Shown: positions 57,623 to 64,000 of the stretch, piece after piece
Position numbering within the stretch: position 1 is the stretch's first letter
Layout: every line of letters starts with the position of its first letter
Origin: Darksidea phi
Taxonomy: Eukaryota; Ascomycota; Dothideomycetes; Pleosporales; Lentitheciaceae
Length of the DNA stretch: 64,000 nucleotides
Reading direction: 5' to 3'
Assembly: GCA_030770425.1 (NCBI GenBank)
Contig: JASJFT010000171.1
Coordinates: 35,234-99,233, forward strand
Program-made: the position numbers and the translations under genes
Notes under the pieces: generated by a model
Databases searched by the model: none
What the model saw: only the letters and a program-made list of their open reading frames with translations
Told to the model about the DNA's origin: nothing

Positions 57623-60600
57623 ATGGCGCTCAACATGCCCCCGGCGACACCTCAGCGGCCGACTCCCGGCGCATTTATCAATACTCCGGCGAGACCTGGG
57701 GTCTTTCGGTCAGCTACCGTGCAGCAACAGGCGCCCGCAGCCGTCGATACGCCGATACAACGCGCCGCGCGCACAATCAACGCCGCGCTGGATCGGGACA
57801 ACAGATTTCCCGCATTGGAGACATATATTGGGCGTAGGTTTCTTCGAATGACAATGCACCATAGGTCAGGATAGTAACATCAAACAGAGGGCTTCTCCGG
57901 AGAATACGACCTACCACAGAACCCAGCATGGGCGCCATTCCAGAAACTCAGGACGTACAAACACCCCGAGAGCGTCTTCGACCAGGTCAACGAAATGCAA
58001 ATGAACACCAAAATGGGTCTGTTCGCCGAGATCAACCACGCGTACGTCTTCGTCGACAACCAGCTGTACCTGTGGGACTACACACATCCCAACCCCGAAC
58101 TTATAGGCTTTGAAGAGCAGGCGCATAATATCACGTGCGTGAAGCTGGTCAAGCCGCGGGCGAAAGTCTTTGTCGATACGATTTCATGGCTACTCGTGGT
58201 CGCGACGGTAGCCGACATCTCGCTTATTGCGCTGGAATGCCAGACTGGGCCCGAAGGAGTGCACAGCGTATCGCTATACCGGACTGGACTCGCGACCTCA
58301 GTGCGCGGCCTTAATATTACCGCTATCGAGGGCTCGGCCAAGACGGGGCGCATATTCTTCGGAGAGGGCAATTCGGAGGACGTCTGGGAGATAACGTATT
58401 CACAGGAGGAGAAATGGTTTTCCAGCCGTTGTGGCAAGAGAAATCACGTTTCCAAGTCTATCACTCTGCCTGCTTTACCATTCTACGGGTCTCCGAGCCG
58501 GACAGGTATCAAGCAGATGGTCATGGACGACTCACGGAACCTCCTCTACACGCTATCAACGAACAGCACCATCAAGGTCTTCCATATGCGGACGCCGACG
58601 ACGCTGGAAAATGTCATTGTCCGGACACTCGCCCAGTTCAAAACCATGTGCAGCCATGTCATTCGCCAGTCAGCTGTCTTGGATAATCTGAAGCTTGTTA
58701 GCATAGATCCAATCTCCGGTTCCGAAGCAGAGAACTTATCATTGTTGACTACGACGTCGACTGGCGTTCGTCTCTTGCTGAGCACTACATCCGGAGGCTG
58801 GCTGTCCGATAGCACCAATGCACCGAACAGCATGGCTGTGCGCCACCTTCGTATCCCTCCACCATCTCCCGATGCCTCATCAACGCCCCAGTCCGGTTCT
58901 AGCAGTACCCAGCTACCACCATATCAAGGTGGTCCTCCTATCGGCTTTGATTCGCGATTTTTAACCGAGACCGTTGGCGGATTTCGATACGCGCCAGGAT
59001 CCTTCTTCTGCTTTGTGGAGAAAAGCCCAAATGACCCCAATCACACTCTGTTCGCGTCAGCACCGCACGCGGGCCAGCTCACTAATCAGCAAGAAACCCC
59101 CAGGTATGTCGAGACAGGGCAGATAATTCAAATTCAAGGCAAGATGCAGGATATCGGACAGGTCACGCCGCCCTTCTCTGCTCGAAATCAACCCACTGGA
59201 TTCGCAAACGAGCTAGCAGTACAGTACGACCAGCCAGCTAGCGAGTACGCTATTCTCACTCATTTCGGTGTGGAGACGGTGCGGAGACGAAGACTCGTGG
59301 ACATCTTCGCAGCTCTCATCAAGCGCGGAAGTGGTTCAGAGGGCGTGGATAACGATGTGCGCAAATTCGCGAAACAGTATGGCCTTACGGAAACGGCCTC
59401 TACAGCTCTGGCTGTGGCGTGCGGTCAAGGCTCTGATGTTGGAGCTGATGCTCAGTCTGCCAAGATTACAGAGCCGGATGTGCTAGAGTTCGCACGGAAG
59501 GTCTTCATCGAGTACGGCGGCAAAGCCCAGCTAACGGAGAGCGCGACGGTGGAGGGCCTCAGCGTGGATAACGTTCGGGCCTCGCCGCGTCATGACGGTA
59601 TTGCACTGTATGTTGCGCGTCTTGTTCGCTCGATCTGGGATACGCCCATAATTAAGGAAACCAAAAAGCCTGCTGGTGTTGTTTTGGAATCTACTCACAA
59701 AATTGCAAAACTGCAAGAGATTCAGCGTGCTCTTATGCAACTTCAAGAATTCCTCGACACGAACAAGTCTTTTATTGATGGCTTGGCTGGTCCAGAGGCT
59801 CTAGGCAGGGTTGCGTCACGGCAAGAAGAGGTGGAGCTACAGGGGGAGAATCGCGCCTTGACAAGTTTGCTGCAGATGATCAACAACATCGTTGAGGGCA
59901 TCGCATTCACTCTGGTTCTTTTCGAAGAGCGGTTGGAAGAGATTCTCCTTTTGCTTCCTGAGGACTCACGGATGTCTGTTCGGAAGCTTACATACCACGG
60001 GCTGTTTGCGGTCCGCGGAGGCAAGGATCTTGCACGAGAGCTGGTCAAGGCGATTGTTAACCACAACATTGCAAGAGGTTCGAACGTGGAGACAGTCGCT
60101 GAAGCTCTCCGGAGAAAATGCGGCAGCTTCTGCAGCTCGGACGATGTAGTCATCTTCAAGGCACAAGAGAATTTGAAAAAGGCAGCTGATGTCGGAGCGA
60201 ATGCCGAGCGGGGTCGAATAATGCTGAACGACAGTCTGAGGCTGTTCGAGCAAGTGGCTAAAAGCCTCAGCTCGGAACACTTGACTACAGCGATTGACAA
60301 GTATATCGAGCTGCAGTTTTACGCAGGTATGTTAGCATGCAGACAATTGATCTATCATCGCTAATTATATTGCAGGCGCAATTCGTCTTACACTCAAAGT
60401 CGCCCAGGAACTAGACCGCGGAAATAAAGCTCTTTCCTGGATAAAGGATGGACGGCCAGCTCAGGACGCCCGTCAACCATTCTATGAGAAGCGCACAGAG
60501 TGCTACCGCCTCGTCTTCAAGGTCATCGAGGCAGTTGACGTTGCATACAATGCTCAAGGTGTCGTCCCACAAGATGGTGTCATCTCACAGATAACCCGCC

Positions 60601-61835
60601 GGAAGCACGAAGCTTACGAGCAGATCAACAACTCGGATGACGAGGTGTTCCAAAACTATCTCTATGACTGGTATCTTTCAAAAGGGTGGGCGGATCGCCT
60701 GCTAGAGATCAATTCACCTTACGTCATCGACTACCTGAGGAGAAGCTCGGAGGAAGATCCCGCCGCTGCAGACCTGTTGTGGCGATATTACGCACACTAT
60801 GGTGACTACCTAGGCGCCGCGGAAGTGCAGTTCCAGCTTGCGAAAAGTCCTTTCGACCTATCACTGGAGAAGCGGATAGAATACCTCTCACGTGCAAAGG
60901 CGAACGCATCAACACGTTCGACTGGGTTCTCTGAGTCGGGCGTGCGGAATCGACAGTCGAGGCAAGAGCTGCTACGAAACATTAGCGATCACCTTGATAT
61001 CGCAAACATCCAAGATGATGTTTTGCAACAGATCAAAAATGATTCGCGGTTGACTGGTCAGCGCCGTGAGGAGGTCATACAGATCCTGGACGGGGCTATC
61101 CAGCCTCTTGACAACGTGAGTACAATCATTCTTCATTCAAGCTGAACAGGTTCTAACGTACATTCTCAGCTCTATCATAGCTACGCCGACCAGGCAGGCT
61201 ACTATGACATCTGCCTCCTCATCTACCACGCTGCCGATTATCGCAACCTCGCCGACATCCGCCACACCTGGTCCAACGTCATCGAGCAAGCGCACAGGAA
61301 AGCCATCAGAGAAGAACAAACCGCGCCTTGGGAACGTGTTGCGCTCCAAGTCGAAGACATCGGCCGTCGCGTCAATCTAAGTGAAAATATCTTCCCCGTC
61401 AACATCGTTCTACAACTCCTCCTCCAGTACGACGTCCTCCAATATTCTCACGACCCCGCATCATTAGGTCGCAACGTCGATCTCCTGCTCTGCTCTAACC
61501 TTACGTGGCCCATTGACATCTTTGTTAAGCTGGGTGCCCCGTTCGAAGCCTTGATTGCTACATTGGAGGCTATGTGGTATGCGCAGGAGCAACCGTTTCA
61601 ACATCGAAGTCATAGAAAGTTGTTGATTAAGTGGATGATCTACACAGTCGAGCAGTGGTACGAGATAAGCCGGCGGCAAGGCGCCCCGTTCGGGGGAAGC
61701 GAGAATGCGATCGGGCTTGCAGATTGCTTGCGGGTTGTGTTAGGGAGTGGGGACTTGGTTGGCGCGAGTGACGATGCTGAGTGGGCGGAGAGAGGGAGGG
61801 TTGTCAGGGGTTATGTGGAGGAAGCCGCGCGATGA
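57623..61835 (+). CDS. NUP170: Nucleoporin Nup170/Nup155
   Basis: Exons 57623-57833, 57888-60326, 60376-61115 and 61170-61835 (introns 54, 49 and 54 nt) give 1351 aa, the usual length of the Nup155/Nup157/Nup170 family. The N-terminal beta-propeller is visible from about residue 70 (QGFSGEYDLPQNPAWAPF, then VFVDNQLYLWDY and LLYTLSTNSTIKVF). From about residue 600 the sequence is an alpha-solenoid, ending with the LWRYYAHYGDYLGAAEVQ and WPIDIFVKLGAPFEALI segments. It is an inner-ring scaffold nucleoporin that anchors the pore to the membrane and binds Nup53/Nup59 and Nup188/192 partners. All junctions keep phase, for example G|GC giving Gly at intron 2. Confidence 0.95.
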
Positions 61836-62407
61836 GACGAGAGACGGTCTTGGAGCGGGAGTGAGCAAGACGTAGTTGGTGTGCTAAGATATACGATGTG
61901 GATCTTGTTCGATAAATTTTTTAAGCTCGATTCTTTCCAGCGCTCGGGCGTTGTTTAAGGCATTACTCTTTTTTCTTTTAGGGTTTTCTCGTCGGGGCGT
62001 TAAAAGCATGAGGGTTGGCAGGATGGCAATTGTTAGCTTTGAAGCGCACCCCGCACAGAAATAAGAAGAGGGTCGAATTAAATCGTGCAAGGGACATTTC
62101 GGCTCCTGAGAATGGCTGAGCGTGTTTCTTTCCCATCATACGGGGTTTAGAGGGTACAGTGTCTGTTCTTTGAAATGGGCTGAATTTCTTGCTAGTTTGT
62201 CGTTGGAGCAGGTTTAAAGCTTAGCCCAACCCGTGCACACATTTTACAAGCGCGTACATGCCAAGGGTCAATCTGCACGCCACTTTCCCAATGCTATCTT
62301 GTCTATGTTTTCGATTCCCACGCGGCAGGGGAAATTCTCCAGATCCCGGTACGACGACTGGTAACGCCGTCCTAGAGCCATCGTTCCGGAACAACCTCTT
62401 ACGTCCA
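61836..62407. other. Gap between convergent genes
   Basis: A 570-bp gap between the NUP170 stop and the EXPERA protein stop. T-rich around 61915-61990. No other feature seen. Confidence 0.5.
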
Positions 62408-63302
62408 TCAAAGTTTCTTCTTCGTAATAGGCGCAAGACCTTTCTGCTTACTCACAATCTGATCGAGTCGACCGTAGCAATCCACCGCCATGAAAACGCC
62501 TATAAGACACATGGCGCATATTAGCAAGCTTTCACCCACACACACACCAGTCACCCGCTGCCATCCTCCCGCCTTCCCATGTCGTCATCTCGCATCCAAT
62601 CTTAACTCTAATTTGAAATTTGAAAATGAAAAAAAGGGGATACATACCCACGGCCAAATAAGCACCATATATGCCGACCAACCCCTGCACCCCCCTCTGC
62701 GCCGAAGTAAGATGCTCCCAACTCAGCATCTCAGCCAGACACACCAACGTCGTTAAGCTCGTTTCGAGCGCGAAGACGAGCAGCGCGAGGGGGATGCGCG
62801 GGTCGCAGCGGAGGAGGGCGGGGATCGCCCATAAGGTGAGGGGGAGGTGGTAGAGTGCTTCGAGGAGGGTGAAGAGGGGGAACCAGGAGCTGGGGATAAG
62901 GTTAGTGGGGAGAATGAGGGGTGAGAGGGAGGGGATGATTGGGAAGGGGAGGGGGGGGGGCGGTTTGGAAGGAGAAATAGCAAGACCTACGGAGGATCAT
63001 AGAAGAATTTATCGCCGTAGGTGGCGATGTACCATGCTCGGATTTCTACCATCCATGCTGGTTTGACCGTGGCGGGGTAGTAGCCTGTGAGGTCGAATGC
63101 TGGGGCCGTGTTAGCGCTATACCTCTTCTGCGATGCATCCTTATCAACTCGTATGTGCTCCATGTCTATAACTACAACAAACCCCCCCCAAAACAACATC
63201 CAACTCCAACGCCAAGAACTCACCAAGCATAACAGGCAAATGCACCCCAAAAAAGACGAGATAAACAAGATCCCTCTTCCTCCCCCAAATCGACTCCGCC
63301 AT
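62408..63302 (-). CDS. EXPERA/TMEM97-like four-helix membrane protein
   Basis: Exons 63302-63224, 63099-62991, 62889-62648 and 62499-62408 (introns 124, 101 and 148 nt) give 173 aa. EXPERA hallmarks are FDLTGYYPATVKPAWM, then FYDPPSWFPLFTLLEALYHLPL rebuilt across intron 2, with four hydrophobic segments: RDLVYLVFFGVHLPVML, the LFTLLEALYHLPLTLWAI segment, IPLALLVFALETSLTTLVCL and GLVGIYGAYLAVGVFMAV. The C-terminus is basic and ends PITKKKL, a dilysine-type ER retrieval signal. This group includes sigma-2 receptor/TMEM97 and TM6SF2-like sterol-binding proteins of the ER, so a sterol/lipid role is likely but inferred. Confidence 0.85.
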
Positions 63303-64000
63303 CCTCTTTTCTCACTGTCTTTCGCCTCCCTTCACTTTCCAGTACTGCTAGTAGATGAGTAGTTGAGTTGTTGTATTAAGAGTGGTGGTGCGAGTCGTAT
63401 GGATACCAGAATGGTGTTCGAGAAAAAGGAGAGAGAGGACTGCTGAACCGATGTGTTGTTGAACAAGTTCGGTAACGCTAGGCTGGATGGGGTTGGAAGG
63501 GTGGCGGGGATGAGTGCACGTGCGCATGGGGGTGATCTATTTGAACACCGTAGATCATCACTATACAATCTCAACCAAGAGAAACAAAAGGATACGTGCA
63601 TAAAACAATAATATTACCAACCCTGTTTTAGGATATGTTTCCGCAACACTTTTCTTTTTTCATCCCATTTTTCTCCATCCCTACCCCCAACATCTCCACG
63701 CTTCTCATGTCGCTTCCCACACATGATGAAAGATCAAAAAAGTATAAACGCTACCATACCATACCAAAACCATCATTCCAACTCTCATATCAACATCAAT
63801 AGGAGCACTACAACAGCCACCCTGGGGTATAAAAGCTCGTGCGAAGCGTCATCATCGCGCCATCCCGCCGTCGCAACAACGACGGTATGAGCCAAAACCA
63901 TATACATACATAGATATCATAACAAAAGGAGGGAAATAAGTCGGAGGCGCACCAACCGCCCGCTAAAGCGCAAGACGAAGCTAGAAACCAAACTCCCCCC
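63303..64000. other. No gene recognised (right edge)
   Basis: Promoter side of the EXPERA protein gene and unassigned DNA to the window end. Pyrimidine-rich patches occur on both strands. No RNA gene or complete coding frame is supported. Confidence 0.5.

Overview
The window is nuclear DNA of a filamentous ascomycete (Pezizomycotina; Dothideomycetes-like, which is inference from gene content and gene structure). The evidence is short GT-AG introns (mostly 46-160 nt) with CTAAC/CTAAT branch sites, unmistakable fungal housekeeping proteins (Ufe1, Arv1, Vma9, Nup170, Aim41, Ppt2), fungus-specific families (NB-ARC/TPR and TPR-CHAT proteins, CmcJ-like oxygenases, AA1-like secreted protein) and TpA-rich blocks with transition-type stop codons that look like repeat-induced point mutation (RIP). 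Nothing was searched or aligned by program. Splice sites were read by eye, choosing junctions that keep phase and protein sense.

Layout. 0.7-19.2 kb is gene-rich: a WSC/Mid2-like single-pass surface protein, a poorly resolved membrane protein overlapping it, mitochondrial phosphopantetheinyl transferase Ppt2, tRNA-Ser(AGA), a gag-derived cellular protein, cytosolic-type aspartate aminotransferase, the ER t-SNARE Ufe1, a small secreted cysteine protein, and then a divergent pair: a gasdermin-like candidate pore-former (minus) and a TPR-CHAT protease-like protein (plus). 19.2-27.6 kb is decayed: a frameshifted caspase-like (C14) pseudogene, a mutated tRNA-Ile and a frameshifted beta-lactamase-fold pseudogene. 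27.6-38 kb is gene-rich again: SDR, CoA-binding protein, proline-tract protein, Vma9, Arv1, DUF8035-like protein. 38.7-56.4 kb is mosaic accessory DNA: an 11-exon amidase, a RIP-mutated Tc1/mariner copy carrying a younger-looking MITE, very AT-rich DNA, two CmcJ-like genes on either side of a 1.15-kb palindrome-rich terminal-inverted-repeat element, an NLR pseudogene, a CorA pseudogene, an amidase fragment and a mutated repeat. 56.5-64 kb returns to conserved genes: Aim41, Nup170 and an EXPERA/TMEM97-like membrane protein.

How genes may work together. The strongest candidate system is 13.9-20.1 kb: a gasdermin-like protein sharing a 366-bp promoter region with a CHAT-domain protein that keeps its His/Cys dyad, next to the remains of a caspase-like gene. 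Gasdermin-protease pairs are an established arrangement in fungal regulated cell death, so this pair may be a protease-activated pore system. An NLR pseudogene about 30 kb away fits the same allorecognition/immunity flavour. The amidase, two CmcJ-like oxygenases and an amidase fragment at 38.7-54.8 kb may be a small, TE-fragmented metabolic group. The rest is housekeeping with no evident operon-like logic.
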